DNA of 32,453 nt, from NCBI RefSeq assembly GCF_001552375.1, contig NZ_BCRB01000041.1, positions 1 to 32,453 on the forward strand, in the 5' to 3' direction. The notes under the pieces were generated by a model, which searched no databases, was not told where the DNA came from, and saw nothing but the letters and a program-made list of their open reading frames with translations. This DNA comes from Cellulomonas iranensis NBRC 101100 = JCM 18110. Lineage in GTDB: Bacteria; Actinomycetota; Actinomycetes; Actinomycetales; Cellulomonadaceae. Positions 1 through 8,783 of this stretch are shown here, in pieces. Positions within the stretch are counted from its first letter, which is position 1. Every line of letters starts with the position of its first letter. A program made the translations under genes and the position numbers.

Positions 1-176
1 GCGCGCGGCGCGGCGCGGCGCGCGACGACGGCCGCGACGGCCGCGAGCGCGAGGCCGCCGACGGCGATGCGGGCGGCGCCGAGCACGAGGGGGTCGGTGG
101 TGGGGCCGAGCGCCTGCGCGGTGCCGGTGGTGCCGAAGCAGACGGCGGCGAGGAGGACGGCGAGGACGGCGCGCAC
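1..176 (-). CDS. EamA/DMT-family transporter, N-terminal part (runs off the window)
   Basis: Reading leftward from a GTG at 176, the frame stays open to the window edge and gives 58 residues starting [18 protein letters not shown]. It is a hydrophobic helix with the FGTTGTAQ pattern followed by a short loop ([18 protein letters not shown]) and a second helix, which is the usual first hairpin of EamA (drug/metabolite) transporters. Family members have about ten helices and near 300 residues, so about four fifths of the protein lies outside. The substrate cannot be guessed. The gene is divergent from the serine hydrolase at 247, and a 15-base palindrome sits just upstream of its start. There is no clear Shine-Dalgarno sequence before the GTG, so the exact start is moderately uncertain. 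Confidence 0.65.
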   Translation of the reverse strand, partial: MRAVLAVLLAAVCFGTTGTAQALGPTTDPLVLGAARIAVGGLALAAVAAVVARRAAPR

Positions 177-181
177 CCGCG

Positions 182-196
182 GATTGTTACACAATC
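182..196. promoter_or_regulatory. 15-bp perfect palindrome, likely operator
   Basis: The sequence is GATTGT-TAC-ACAATC, with perfect 6-base arms around a 3-base centre. It is AT-rich in a very GC-rich setting and lies between two divergent starts, 5 bases upstream of the EamA-type start (176) and about 50 bases upstream of the hydrolase start (247). On the minus strand its TAACAAT could itself be part of a -10 region. No regulator gene is next to it inside the window; the binding protein may be encoded to the left. Confidence 0.5.
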
Positions 197-232
197 ACTG
201 GAATGGCGTCGCGGCGACGACGCAGCCCCCGG

Positions 233-246
233 TAGCGTCGCCGCGC
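233..246 (+). promoter_or_regulatory. -10 box TAGCGT with leaderless spacing before the hydrolase
   Basis: TAGCGT at 233-238 fits the actinobacterial TANNNT -10 consensus. Eight bases separate it from the ATG at 247, so transcription would begin at or next to the start codon. The same hexamer at similar spacing precedes other genes in this window. No convincing -35 box is visible. Confidence 0.45.
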
Positions 247-1311
247 ATGACCCCCGACGCACACCTGCGCCAGGTGGCCGACGACGCGATCGCGTCCGCC
301 ACGACCGACCCCGACGACGACACCGACGCCCTCGCCGGCGTCGTCGCCCGCGTGACCCGCACCGCCCCGGGCGCGCCGCCCGACCCCGCGACGTCCGAGG
401 TGCTGCTCGACGCCGCGTGGGGCGCCGCCGACCGGCGGACCCGCGCACCCCTGACGCCCGCGCACCGCGTGGCCATGGCGTCGGGGTCGAAGGGCCTCAC
501 CGCGCTCGCGACCCTCGCGCTCGTCGCCGACGGCACGCTGGCCCTCACCACCACCGCGCGGTCGCTGCTCGGCGACGACCTCCCGCTCGTCGCCGACGAC
601 GTCACGGTCGAGCACCTGCTCGCCCACCGCTCCGGCATCGGCGACTACCTCGACGACGACGCCGACCTCACCGAGCACCTCATGCCCGTGCCCGTGCACC
701 GGCTCGTCGACCCCGAGGACTACCTGCCGATCCTCGACGGCCACCCGACGCTGTTCCCCGCGGGCAGCGACTTCGCGTACTGCAACGGCGGGTTCGTGCT
801 GCTCGCGCTGCTCGCGCAGCGCGCCTCGGGCGTGCCGTTCCACACGCTCGTGCGCTCGCGCGTGCTCGAGCCCGCGGGCATGGCGTCGACCGGCTACCCG
901 CGGTCCGACGCGCTGCCCGCCGACGCGGCGACCGGGTACGTGCTCGTCGACGGCGAGTGGCGCAGCAACGTGCACCACCTGCCCGTCGTGGGCGGCGGCG
1001 ACGGCGGCGCGTACACCACGACGGCCGACGTCGAGCGGCTGTGGGGCGCGCTGCTGTCCGGGCGGATCGTGCCCGCGGACCTCGTCGCCCGGATGCGGGA
1101 GGTGCTCAGCGACACCGAGGACGGCCGCTACGGGCTGGGCCTGTGGCTGCCCGAGCCGGACGGCGCGGTCTCGCTCGAGGGTCAGGACACGGGCGTGTCG
1201 TTCTGGTCGCAGCACGACCCGAGGACGGGCCTGACGATCACGGTGGCCGGCACGACGGCCGACGCGGCCTGGCCCGTCGCCCGCGCGCTGCGGGAGGCGC
1301 TGGACGCCTGA
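247..1311 (+). CDS. Serine hydrolase, beta-lactamase/PBP4-like fold (class C type)
   Basis: The 354-residue protein has the active-site motifs of the beta-lactamase-related family. An SxxK motif, SGSK at residues 79-82, gives nucleophile Ser79 and Lys82. A YxN motif appears as YCN at 178-180, and the family segment [11 protein letters not shown] lies at about 124-134. The third motif, usually HTG or KTG, is probably replaced by QDTG near residue 311. No signal peptide or membrane segment is visible, so a cytoplasmic esterase or peptidase-like role is more likely than cell-wall work or beta-lactam resistance. Start: the frame is open back to 67, but the ATG at 247 is preferred because TAGCGT lies 8 bases before it and the translation upstream has no family resemblance. 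The gene is followed by a YnfA-type gene after 71 bases. The substrate is unknown. Confidence 0.85.
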   Translation: MTPDAHLRQVADDAIASATTDPDDDTDALAGVVARVTRTAPGAPPDPATSEVLLDAAWGAADRRTRAPLTPAHRVAMASGSKGLTALATLALVADGTLALTTTARSLLGDDLPLVADDVTVEHLLAHRSGIGDYLDDDADLTEHLMPVPVHRLVDPEDYLPILDGHPTLFPAGSDFAYCNGGFVLLALLAQRASGVPFHTLVRSRVLEPAGMASTGYPRSDALPADAATGYVLVDGEWRSNVHHLPVVGGGDGGAYTTTADVERLWGALLSGRIVPADLVARMREVLSDTEDGRYGLGLWLPEPDGAVSLEGQDTGVSFWSQHDPRTGLTITVAGTTADAAWPVARALREALDA

Positions 1312-1382
1312 CCGTCCGGCGGACGCCGTCCGCGGGTGGGACGCCCGCGGGATACTCGTGCGACCGCGTCGAGAGGACCCTC

Positions 1383-1721
1383 ATGACCACGCTGCGCTCG
1401 ATCCTGCTGTTCGTGGCCGCCGCCGGGCTCGAGATCGGCGGGGCGTGGCTCGTGTGGCAGGGGCTGCGCGAGCACAAGGGCTGGGTGTGGGTCGGTGCGG
1501 GCGTCATCGCTCTGGGGCTGTACGGCGCCGTGGCGACGCTGCAGCCCGACGCGCACTTCGGGCGGATCCTCGCGGCGTACGGCGGCGTGTTCGTGGCCGG
1601 GTCGCTCGCGTGGGGCATGGTGGTCGACGGCTTCCGGCCCGACCGGTGGGACGTCGCGGGGGCGCTCGTGTGCCTGGTCGGCGTCGCGCTCATCATGTAC
1701 GGGCCGCGCGCGGCCGCCTGA
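1383..1721 (+). CDS. YnfA/UPF0060-family small membrane protein
   Basis: This 112-residue protein has four predicted transmembrane helices and the YnfA-family hallmarks: [22 protein letters not shown] at the N-terminus (positions 8-29), [22 protein letters not shown] in the middle, and the [18 protein letters not shown] loop before the last helix. Length and pattern match the whole family, which resembles small multidrug resistance proteins in size and topology, although the natural substrate of YnfA proteins is not settled. The start is supported by GAGAGGA about 6 bases before the ATG. It stands alone between the hydrolase and the phosphofructokinase. Confidence 0.9.
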   Translation: MTTLRSILLFVAAAGLEIGGAWLVWQGLREHKGWVWVGAGVIALGLYGAVATLQPDAHFGRILAAYGGVFVAGSLAWGMVVDGFRPDRWDVAGALVCLVGVALIMYGPRAAA

Positions 1722-1866
1722 CCCGGCGCCGGGCGCCCGGCGCGGGGCCGCCGCCCCGGCACGCGCGCGACCTGCGGCGTCGTGACGTTTGTGCGTGCGG
1801 GCGGCCGTGCACCAGGCTGGGCCCGACGGTCCGGGACGCACCGGCCGCGCGACGGCGGGAGCGGAC

Positions 1867-2994
1867 ATGGGCAAGCCCAGGCGGGTCGGGATCCTCACCG
1901 CGGGCGGCGACAGCCCCGGCCTCAACGCGGCGATCCGCGGGTTCGGCAAGACCGCCATCGCGCACTACGGCATGGAGCTGTTCGGGTTCCGCGACGGCGT
2001 CACGGGCCTGGTCGAGAACCGGTACGTCGAGCTCGACGGCAAGGCGCTGTCGGGGATCCTCACGGTCGGCGGCACGATCCTCGGCACGAGCCGCGACAAG
2101 GTGCACCGGTACGTCGTGGACGGCGAGCCGCAGGACATGGTGCCCCGCGTCGTCGAGAACTACCGCGCGCTCGGCCTGGACGCGCTCATCATGCTCGGCG
2201 GCGGCGGGACCGCGAAGAACGCGATGCGCCTGGTCGACGCGGGGCTCAACGTCGTGCACCTGCCGAAGACCATCGACAACGACATCGCCGAGACCGACAC
2301 GACATTCGGGTTCGCGACCGCCACCGAGATCGCCACCGAGGCGGTGGACCGCGTGCACTCGACCGCGCACAGCCACCACCGGATCATCCTCACCGAGATC
2401 ATGGGGCACCGGGCGGGCTGGCTGACGCTCGCGGCGGGCATCGCCGGCGGCGCCGACATCATCCTCATCCCCGAGATCCCCTACACGATCGAGTCGGTCG
2501 CGGAGACGATCAAGCAGCGCACCGCGCGCGGCTCGTCGTTCTCCGTCGTCGCCGTCGCGGAGGGCGCGCGCGACGTCGACGACACCGCCGACTACGAGGC
2601 GGCGCAGCTGCTCGTGAAGTCCGCGAAGACCCCCGAGGCGCGGCGCGCCGCGAAGACGCACCTCAAGCACGTCGAGGACGCGCAGCGCGAGCACTCGTTC
2701 AAGCTGGCCCGCGAGCTCGAGGCAGCGACGGGCCTGGAGTCGCGCGTGACGATCCTCGGGTACGTGCAGCGCGGCGGGGCGCCGTGCGCCGCCGACCGGC
2801 TGCTCGCGACGCGCCTCGGGGCGGCCGCGGCCGACCTGGTGCAGCGCGGCGAGTTCGGCGTGATGGTCGCGGCGCGCGGCGACGAGGCCGTGCCCGTGCC
2901 GCTCGCGGACGTCGCGGGCAAGGTCAAGCTCGTGCCCACCGACCACGCGTGGATCGCCGCCGCGCGGCAGGTGGGCACGGGCCTGGGCGACTGA
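1867..2994 (+). CDS. pfkA: 6-phosphofructokinase (PfkA family, Lys124-type)
   Basis: Phosphorylates fructose 6-phosphate to the 1,6-bisphosphate in glycolysis, in the cytoplasm. The 375-residue protein shows GGDSPG at 13-18, GGGGT at 111-115, PKTIDND at 133-139 (catalytic Asp137, the equivalent of E. coli Asp127), MGHRAG at 179-184 and the [10 protein letters not shown] substrate segment near 290. Two donor-selecting positions are mixed. Gly114 (E. coli 104) is the ATP-type residue, while Lys134 (E. coli 124) is shared with PPi enzymes and with the trypanosomatid ATP enzymes, so ATP use is the better guess. Unusually, the Asp of GGDG, which helps bind Mg-ATP, is Gly113. The ATG at 1867 follows GCGGGAGCGGAC, a fair ribosome site; an open frame back to 1789 has no family similarity. 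It converges with hyuB with only 3 bases between stop codons. Confidence 0.92.
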   Translation: MGKPRRVGILTAGGDSPGLNAAIRGFGKTAIAHYGMELFGFRDGVTGLVENRYVELDGKALSGILTVGGTILGTSRDKVHRYVVDGEPQDMVPRVVENYRALGLDALIMLGGGGTAKNAMRLVDAGLNVVHLPKTIDNDIAETDTTFGFATATEIATEAVDRVHSTAHSHHRIILTEIMGHRAGWLTLAAGIAGGADIILIPEIPYTIESVAETIKQRTARGSSFSVVAVAEGARDVDDTADYEAAQLLVKSAKTPEARRAAKTHLKHVEDAQREHSFKLARELEAATGLESRVTILGYVQRGGAPCAADRLLATRLGAAAADLVQRGEFGVMVAARGDEAVPVPLADVAGKVKLVPTDHAWIAAARQVGTGLGD

Positions 2995-2997
2995 GCG

Positions 2998-4974
2998 TCA
3001 GCCCGCGAGCCCGGCCACGAGCCGCTCGGCCACCGCGCGCGCGGCCGCGAGCGCGGACTCGTCCGCGTCGACCGCGGGGAACCCCTGCGGCAGGCCCGCG
3101 AGGACCTCGTGCAGCAGCGCGCGCCGCCGGGGTGCGCGCTGCGGCACGGGCAGGGTCTGCAGCGCGGCCGCGAGCCGGTCCAGCAGCGCGGCGGGCAGCA
3201 GCGCGTCCCAGCGGTCGCGCTCGGCACCGCGCCCCCACGTGGTCGCCGCGCGCGGCACGTCACGCAGCGCCTCGGTCGCCGCGGCGTCGACCTGCCCGTC
3301 GACGACCGCCACGCCGTAGTCGCGGCGCGCGGCCCCGACCGACACGAGCCCCGACACGACGTCCGCCAGCACGGCCGCGACGTCCCGCTCGAACGGGTCG
3401 CCGTAGCCGCCCGCACCGGCCGTGCGCAGCACCACGCGGTCGCCGGGCGCGAGGGGCACCGTGTCGACCACGACGAGCCGCCGCTCGTCGGGGCGCCCGG
3501 GGTTCACCAGCAGCTCGGTGGCCGCGCCCGCGCCGCCGCCCGCGTAGCCCCACGGCCGGAACCGCGTGCGCTCGAGGCCGCGCGCCAGGAGCGACCCGTG
3601 CTCGAGCGCCTCGATCTCGAGCTCGAGGCCGCAGCCGCCGCGCCACCGCCCGGGACCCGCCGAGTCGGGGCGCACGTGGTAGCGCAGGACGCGCACGCCG
3701 ACCGTGGCCTCGACCACCTCGACCGGGTTGTTGGCGAGGTTGGAGATGCCGCTGTCGCGCCCGTCGACGCCGTCGGCGCCCGCACGCCCGCCGGTGCCGC
3801 CGACCATCGGCTCGACGACCTGCACGGTCCCGCCCGCGGCCGACGCGAACACCACGGGCACGACCAGGCCGCTGGACGCCGCGGGCAGCACGTCGGGTGC
3901 GGCCTGCACGAGCGCACCGGACACGACGTCGTTGACGCGGGACACGGTCGCGTGGCGCACGCCCACCGCGGCGGGCTCGCGCGCGTTGAGCAGCGTGCCG
4001 TCGGGCGCGTGCAGGTCGACGACGTCCATGAGCCCGCCGTTGAGCGGCACGTCGGGGTCGAGCGTGCCGACGAGGGCGAACACCCGCGTGAGGACCCACG
4101 AGTGCGCGCGCCCCTGCGTGACCATGTTGAGCGCGGCCTCGACCTGCGGGTCGGTGCCGGTGAAGTCGAGGCGCAGGTGCCCGCCGCGCACGGTCGCCCG
4201 GAGCGCGACCCGCAGCGGCAGGTCGCTCACGGCGTCGTTGTCGAGGTAGTCGTCGAAGACGTACTCGCCGTCGGCGAGGCGGGACAGCGCGCGCCGGGCC
4301 CGCGCGGCCGTCTGCTCGCGCGCGTGCGCACCGATCTGCGCGAGCCCGTCCCCGGGGTGCGCGGCGACGAGGTCCGCGACGCGCGTGCGGCCGCGGTCGA
4401 GCGCCGCGAGCATCGCGTGCAGGTCGCCGTCGTTCTGCTCGGGCGTGCGGGAGTTGGCGCGCAGGAACGCGTCGACGGCGGGCACGACGCGGCCGCCCGC
4501 GACGTACTTCACGGGCGGGATGCGCAGCCCCTCGGCGTGCACGGTGTCGTTGCGCACGCTCACCGACGACGGCACGCGCCCCCCGATGTCGGACACGTGG
4601 ATGAACGTCCAGCCGTACCCGACGACCTCGTCGCCGTCGAAGTACGGCGCGATCGCGTGCACGTCCGGCAGGTGCGTGGACAGCGCCCCCGAGGTGTACG
4701 GGTCGTTGGTGAGCACGACGTCGCCGGGCGCGAGACCCTCGCGCTCGGCGACCGTGCGCACCGCGTGGGACACGTCGAGCCCGAGGAACCCGGAGACGCC
4801 GATGCCCTGCGGGTAGGCGACGAACCGGCCCGAGGTGTCGGCGATCGCGCACGCGAAGTCCGCGGTCTCGCGCACGTACAGGCTGCGGCTCGCGCGCTGC
4901 AGCGTGAGCGACATCTCCTCGGTCGCGGCGACCAGACGCGTCTGGCCGAGCTCGCGCTCAAGCACCGTGAGCAC
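2998..4974 (-). CDS. hyuB: Hydantoinase B / 5-oxoprolinase beta-type subunit (HyuB family)
   Basis: This is the second subunit of an ATP-dependent ring-opening enzyme of the N-methylhydantoinase, 5-oxoprolinase and acetone carboxylase superfamily. The 658-residue protein has the family signatures: TNDPYTSGALSTHLPDV near 107-123, FIHVSDIGGRVPSS near 142-155, the glycine-rich segment GGTGGRAGADGVDG, and near the end GAGGYGDPFERD followed by VSGLVSVGAARRDYGV. About 110 residues follow this segment, an Ala/Arg-rich tail longer than usual. The GTG start at 4974 is chosen because AGGGAGGGG lies 6 bases upstream. It overlaps the end of hyuA by 17 bases, so translation is probably coupled. It is the last gene of the seven-gene operon. 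The substrate (hydantoin, oxoproline or another lactam) is not determined by sequence. Confidence 0.9.
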   Translation of the reverse strand: MLTVLERELGQTRLVAATEEMSLTLQRASRSLYVRETADFACAIADTSGRFVAYPQGIGVSGFLGLDVSHAVRTVAEREGLAPGDVVLTNDPYTSGALSTHLPDVHAIAPYFDGDEVVGYGWTFIHVSDIGGRVPSSVSVRNDTVHAEGLRIPPVKYVAGGRVVPAVDAFLRANSRTPEQNDGDLHAMLAALDRGRTRVADLVAAHPGDGLAQIGAHAREQTAARARRALSRLADGEYVFDDYLDNDAVSDLPLRVALRATVRGGHLRLDFTGTDPQVEAALNMVTQGRAHSWVLTRVFALVGTLDPDVPLNGGLMDVVDLHAPDGTLLNAREPAAVGVRHATVSRVNDVVSGALVQAAPDVLPAASSGLVVPVVFASAAGGTVQVVEPMVGGTGGRAGADGVDGRDSGISNLANNPVEVVEATVGVRVLRYHVRPDSAGPGRWRGGCGLELEIEALEHGSLLARGLERTRFRPWGYAGGGAGAATELLVNPGRPDERRLVVVDTVPLAPGDRVVLRTAGAGGYGDPFERDVAAVLADVVSGLVSVGAARRDYGVAVVDGQVDAAATEALRDVPRAATTWGRGAERDRWDALLPAALLDRLAAALQTLPVPQRAPRRRALLHEVLAGLPQGFPAVDADESALAAARAVAERLVAGLAG

Positions 4975-7078
4975 TGCGGTCCCCTCCCTGCGTGGTGGCC
5001 GTGCGGGTGAGCACGAGGTCGGCGGCGGCGTCGAGCGTGACGGTCCATCCGGGCGGCACGACGACGCTCGTGTCGCCCTTCTCGACCACCGCCGGCCCGG
5101 GCACGGCGTCGGTCGTGCCGTCGGGCGCGGGGGCGAGCACGGCGGCGTCGTGCCAGCGGCCGTCGACCCGCAGCCGCCGGTGCGCGACCGTGCGCAGGCC
5201 GTCGCGGGCCCCGGTGCGCACGACGGGCGCCTGCGCGCCGCGCACGGCCACGCGGACGGCCTCGACGACGACGGGCACGCTCGGGTCGGCGAAGCCGTGG
5301 TAGCGCGTGTGCGCCTGCGCGAACAGGTCGGCGACGTCCGCGGCGCGCAGCGGCGGGAGCCCGGCGCGCACGTCCGGCGTGCCGACGTGCGCGACGTCGA
5401 CGGTGAGCGTGGTCGGCTGCGCGTCGTAGCGGGCGTCGACCGCGACCGTGAGCTCGCCCTCCGTGCCGACGCCCTGCTCCTGCAGCCAGTCCACGGCGGT
5501 CGCGGCGAGCGCACGCACGACCGCGTCGACCTCGCGCGTGCCCGCGTCGTCGGCGCGCGCGTGGATCGAGCGCACGAGGTCGCGCCGCACGGGCGCGAGG
5601 GCCGCGCCGAGCGCGCAGAACGTGGCGGCGGCGGCGGGCACGACGACCCGCCGGACGCCGAGCTCGTGCGCGAGCAGCGCGGTGTGCGTGCCGCCGGCAC
5701 CGCCGAACGCCACGAACGTGAACGCGTCCGGGACCTCGCCGTGGCGCGCGAGCACGGTGCGGACCCGGGTGGACATGCCGGCGGTCGCGGTGCGCAGCAC
5801 GGCGTCGGTGACGCCCGTCGCGTCGTCCGTGCCGGGGTCCGCGAGCGCGGCGCCGAGCGCGTCGAGCGCCGCGGTCGCGGCGGCCGCGTCGAGCCGCATG
5901 CGGCCCTGCAGGAACGCGCCGTCGGCGATCGCGCCGGCGTGCACGTACGCGTCGGTGAGCGCGGGGTGCTGCCCGCCCTGGCCGTACGCGACGGGCCCGG
6001 GCACGGCGCCGACGCTGCGGGGGCCGACGCGCAGCGCGACGACCGCGCCCGACCCGTCGGCCCACGCGACGGACCCGCCGCCGGCCCCGATCGCCTCGAC
6101 GTCGACCACGGGCATCGTGAGCGGGTGGTCGCCGATCGACGTCGTCGTGGTGACCGCGGGGTGCCCGGACCGCACGACGCCGATGTCGCTGCTGGTGCCG
6201 CCCATGTCGAGCGTCACGACGTCGCGGTCGGGCCAGAGCAGCCCGGCGGCCGACACGCCCGCGGCGGGGCCGGACAGCACGGTGGTGACGGGGCGCTCGA
6301 GCGCGGCGGCGAGCGACACCGAACCGCCGTTGGACGTCGAGATGAACAGGGGGGCGGTGAGGCCGAGCTGCGCGACCCGGTCGCGCAGCGACGTGAGGTA
6401 CGCGGTCATGAGCGGCCGGACCTGCGCGTCGAGGACCGCGAGGACCGTGCGCTCGTACTCGCCGGACTCGGGCCACAGCGCGCCCGCGGACGTGACGGGC
6501 ACCCCGAGGTCGGCGGTGAGCCGCGCGGCGAGGGCGGCCTCGGCGGCGGGTGCCGCGTACCCGCCCACCAGGCAGACCGCGACCGCCGCGGCGGTCGTCG
6601 CCGCGAGCGCGTCCCGGGCCGCGGCGTACGCGGGCTCGTCCAGCGTCGCGACGGGGGTGCCGTCGGCGCCGAAGCGCAGGTCGACCTCGACGACGCGGTC
6701 GCGCGGCACGAGCGGTGCGGGCGGCGCCGCGTGCAGGTCGAACGAGCGGGGCAGCCGCGCGCGGCCGATCTGCACGAGGTCGCGGTGCCCGCGGGACGTG
6801 AGCACCGCGACGCGCGCGCCCCGGCGCTGCAGGATCGCGTTGAGCCCGATGGTCGTGCCGTGGGTGACCGACGCGACGTCCGCGAAGGCCACGCCGCGTT
6901 CGGCGAGGCCGCGCAGCCCCTCCTCGACCGCGGCGGCCGGGTCGTGGGGCGTGCTGGCGACCTTGTGCGCGACGAGGCGGGACAGGTCGTGGCCGGTGCG
7001 GTGCGCGGGCACGGCGACGAGGTCGGTGAACGTGCCGCCGACGTCGACGCCGACGCGCCACCGGGGTGCTGCGGTCAT
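4958..7078 (-). CDS. hyuA: Hydantoinase A / 5-oxoprolinase alpha-type subunit (HyuA family)
   Basis: ATP-binding subunit that pairs with HyuB. The 706-residue protein starts with the actin-like phosphate-binding motif DVGGTFTD at 11-18 (Hydant_A_N domain, about 7-185). It continues with THGTTIGLNAIL near 73-84 and the Hydantoinase_A core, which includes LSGPAAGVSAAG, DMGGTSSDIG, IGAGGGSVAW and GPRSVGAVPGPVAYGQGG. The C-terminal part has FGGAGGTHTALLAHELG and VVPAAAATFCALGAAL, as in oxoprolinase and hydantoinase alpha subunits. Length is typical of a stand-alone HyuA, not the fused eukaryotic oxoprolinase. The ATG at 7078 is preceded by AGGACC; only 9 bases separate it from the permease stop upstream. 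The linked ABC importer suggests the substrate is taken up from outside. Confidence 0.93.
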   Translation of the reverse strand: MTAAPRWRVGVDVGGTFTDLVAVPAHRTGHDLSRLVAHKVASTPHDPAAAVEEGLRGLAERGVAFADVASVTHGTTIGLNAILQRRGARVAVLTSRGHRDLVQIGRARLPRSFDLHAAPPAPLVPRDRVVEVDLRFGADGTPVATLDEPAYAAARDALAATTAAAVAVCLVGGYAAPAAEAALAARLTADLGVPVTSAGALWPESGEYERTVLAVLDAQVRPLMTAYLTSLRDRVAQLGLTAPLFISTSNGGSVSLAAALERPVTTVLSGPAAGVSAAGLLWPDRDVVTLDMGGTSSDIGVVRSGHPAVTTTTSIGDHPLTMPVVDVEAIGAGGGSVAWADGSGAVVALRVGPRSVGAVPGPVAYGQGGQHPALTDAYVHAGAIADGAFLQGRMRLDAAAATAALDALGAALADPGTDDATGVTDAVLRTATAGMSTRVRTVLARHGEVPDAFTFVAFGGAGGTHTALLAHELGVRRVVVPAAAATFCALGAALAPVRRDLVRSIHARADDAGTREVDAVVRALAATAVDWLQEQGVGTEGELTVAVDARYDAQPTTLTVDVAHVGTPDVRAGLPPLRAADVADLFAQAHTRYHGFADPSVPVVVEAVRVAVRGAQAPVVRTGARDGLRTVAHRRLRVDGRWHDAAVLAPAPDGTTDAVPGPAVVEKGDTSVVVPPGWTVTLDAAADLVLTRTATTQGGDRSAHGA

Positions 7079-7087
7079 GGTGGGGTC

Positions 7088-7897
7088 CTAGAGGAAGCGG
7101 GAGATGCGCAGGGTGCGGTCGAGGACCGCGATCACCGCGACGGCGGCGACGAGCATGAGCGTGGAGATCGCGGCGACCGACGGCTCCATCTGCACCTGCA
7201 CGGCGGAGTAGACGCGCACGGGGACGGTCACGGTGCGGGCGCCGGACACGAACACCGACACCGCGACCTCGCCGAGCGAGATGACGGCGGCGAGGAACGC
7301 GCCCGCGACGATCCCGGGCCGCAGCAGCGGCACGGTGACCGTGAGGAACGCGCGCAGCGGGGACGCGCCGAGGTCCTGCGCGGCGCGCACGAGGCGCGCG
7401 TCGAGCGCGGCGGCGCTCACGGCCACGACCCGCACGCAGAACGGGAACGTGACGACGACGTGCGCGAGCACGAGCCCCACGGCGGAGCCGACGAGGCCCG
7501 CGACCTGCAGCTGGTGCAGCAGCGCGAGCCCGAGCATCACGGACGGCACCATGATCGGCGACACGAACAGCAGCGAGAGCGCACGCCGGCCGCGGAAGTC
7601 CCCCGCGCCGACCGCGTACCCGCCGAGGGTCCCCAGCAGCACGACCACGGGCACGACGACGAGCAGGAGCCGCGCCGAGACCGCGAGCGACGACACCCAC
7701 GCGGGGTTGCCGAGGACCTCGCCGTACCACCGCAGCGAGAAGCCCTCGGGCGGGAACCGGAAGCTGTTCTGCGCCGCGAACGAGCTGACGACGACGACCA
7801 CGAGCGGCAGCAGCAGGAACGCGCACACCAGGGCGACGGGGACCGCGGCCGCGACGCGGCCGGCCGTGCGCCGGTGCGTGCGCGACCGGTCAGCCAC
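7088..7897 (-). CDS. ABC transporter permease, PotC-like (polyamine/cation-type importer)
   Basis: The 269-residue protein has about six transmembrane helices and the importer permease EAA loop at 171-196 (AAQDLGASPLRAFLTVTVP then LLRPGI), which docks on the ATPase. The segment FRFPPEGFSLRWYGEVL after the first helix is typical of the PotC/YdcV group (spermidine/putrescine and related compounds). The GTG start at 7897 overlaps the stop of the upstream permease by 8 bases, so the two are likely translated together. It forms the inner-membrane pore with the 7890-8783 product. Confidence 0.92.
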   Translation of the reverse strand: MADRSRTHRRTAGRVAAAVPVALVCAFLLLPLVVVVVSSFAAQNSFRFPPEGFSLRWYGEVLGNPAWVSSLAVSARLLLVVVPVVVLLGTLGGYAVGAGDFRGRRALSLLFVSPIMVPSVMLGLALLHQLQVAGLVGSAVGLVLAHVVVTFPFCVRVVAVSAAALDARLVRAAQDLGASPLRAFLTVTVPLLRPGIVAGAFLAAVISLGEVAVSVFVSGARTVTVPVRVYSAVQVQMEPSVAAISTLMLVAAVAVIAVLDRTLRISRFL

Positions 7898-8783
7898 GGG
7901 TCCCCCGTTCGGCGAGGCGACCGACGGCGGTGACGACCGCGCACACGACGAGCGTCACGAGCAGCAGCACGAAGCTCAGCGCGGCCGCGCGGGGCTGGTT
8001 GAACGTCACCATCGCCTCGCTCTGCACGCGCAGGCCCGCGAGCGGCTGGTTCGCCCCGCCGACGAGCAGCGGGGTCACGTAGATCCCCATGGTGAGCGAG
8101 AAGACGATGACGGCGCCCGCGACCAGGCCGGGCGCGGACAGCGGCAGCACGACCCGCCGGAACGTCTGCGCGGCGGACGCGCCGAGGTCGGCCGACGCGC
8201 GCAGCACGGCGTCGTCGATGGCCCCGAGCGACGCCGTCAGGGCGATGACCGCGAACGGCAGCAGCACGTGGACGACCGCGAGGAACACGGTCCACGGCGA
8301 GCGCAGCAGCGGCAGCGACGCGTCGGTGAGGCCGAGCGCCTGCAGCGTGCGGTTCACGGGCCCCTCGCCGGCCATGACGATGCGCCAGCCGAAGGACCGC
8401 ACGACCTCGGACGCGAGCAGCGGCGAGAGCGTCACCGTGAACACGAGGGTCTTGCGCCACCCGTGCGCGGCGCGCGCGAGGTACCACGCGACCGGGTACG
8501 CCAGGACGAGGCAGGTCACGCTGACGCGCACCGCGAGCGACAGGCTCTCCAGCAGCGAGCGGTACAGGTAGGGCGTGGTGAGCACCTCGCGGTACTGCCG
8601 CAGGCTGAACCCGGGCAGCGCGAAGTTGAACGCGTCGGTGGGTCGCAGCGACAGCACCAGGAGGCCCGCGAGCGGCAGCAGGAACGCGACGAGCACGAAC
8701 ACGGTCGGGAGCACGGCGGGCACGACGCCCGGGCGCACGCGGGGCCACCGCCGTGCGCGGGGCGCCGCCGCGACCGCGCTCAC
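7890..8783 (-). CDS. ABC transporter permease, PotB-like
   Basis: The 297-residue protein has a basic N-terminus, a first helix at about 20-46 and the EAA loop at about 195-220 (RASADLGASAAQTFRRVVLP then LSAPGL). The motif NFALPGFSLRQYREVL after helix one and the FGWRIVMAGEGPVNRTLQALG periplasmic segment are characteristic of PotB/YdcU permeases. The GTG start at 8783 overlaps the ATPase stop by 4 bases (GTGA), a standard coupled-translation junction. The frame is open much further upstream, but that part is the ATPase gene read out of frame. Confidence 0.9.
   Translation of the reverse strand: MSAVAAAPRARRWPRVRPGVVPAVLPTVFVLVAFLLPLAGLLVLSLRPTDAFNFALPGFSLRQYREVLTTPYLYRSLLESLSLAVRVSVTCLVLAYPVAWYLARAAHGWRKTLVFTVTLSPLLASEVVRSFGWRIVMAGEGPVNRTLQALGLTDASLPLLRSPWTVFLAVVHVLLPFAVIALTASLGAIDDAVLRASADLGASAAQTFRRVVLPLSAPGLVAGAVIVFSLTMGIYVTPLLVGGANQPLAGLRVQSEAMVTFNQPRAAALSFVLLLVTLVVCAVVTAVGRLAERGTRG

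Noticed and set aside
1..24. GCGCGGC simple repeat at the window start
   Set aside because: It lies in the reading frame of the EamA-type gene and encodes a plausible Ala/Arg loop; not an independent element.
67..246. In-frame N-terminal extension of the serine hydrolase
   Set aside because: It runs through the palindrome and the -10 box, has no family similarity, and overlaps the start of the divergent EamA-type gene.
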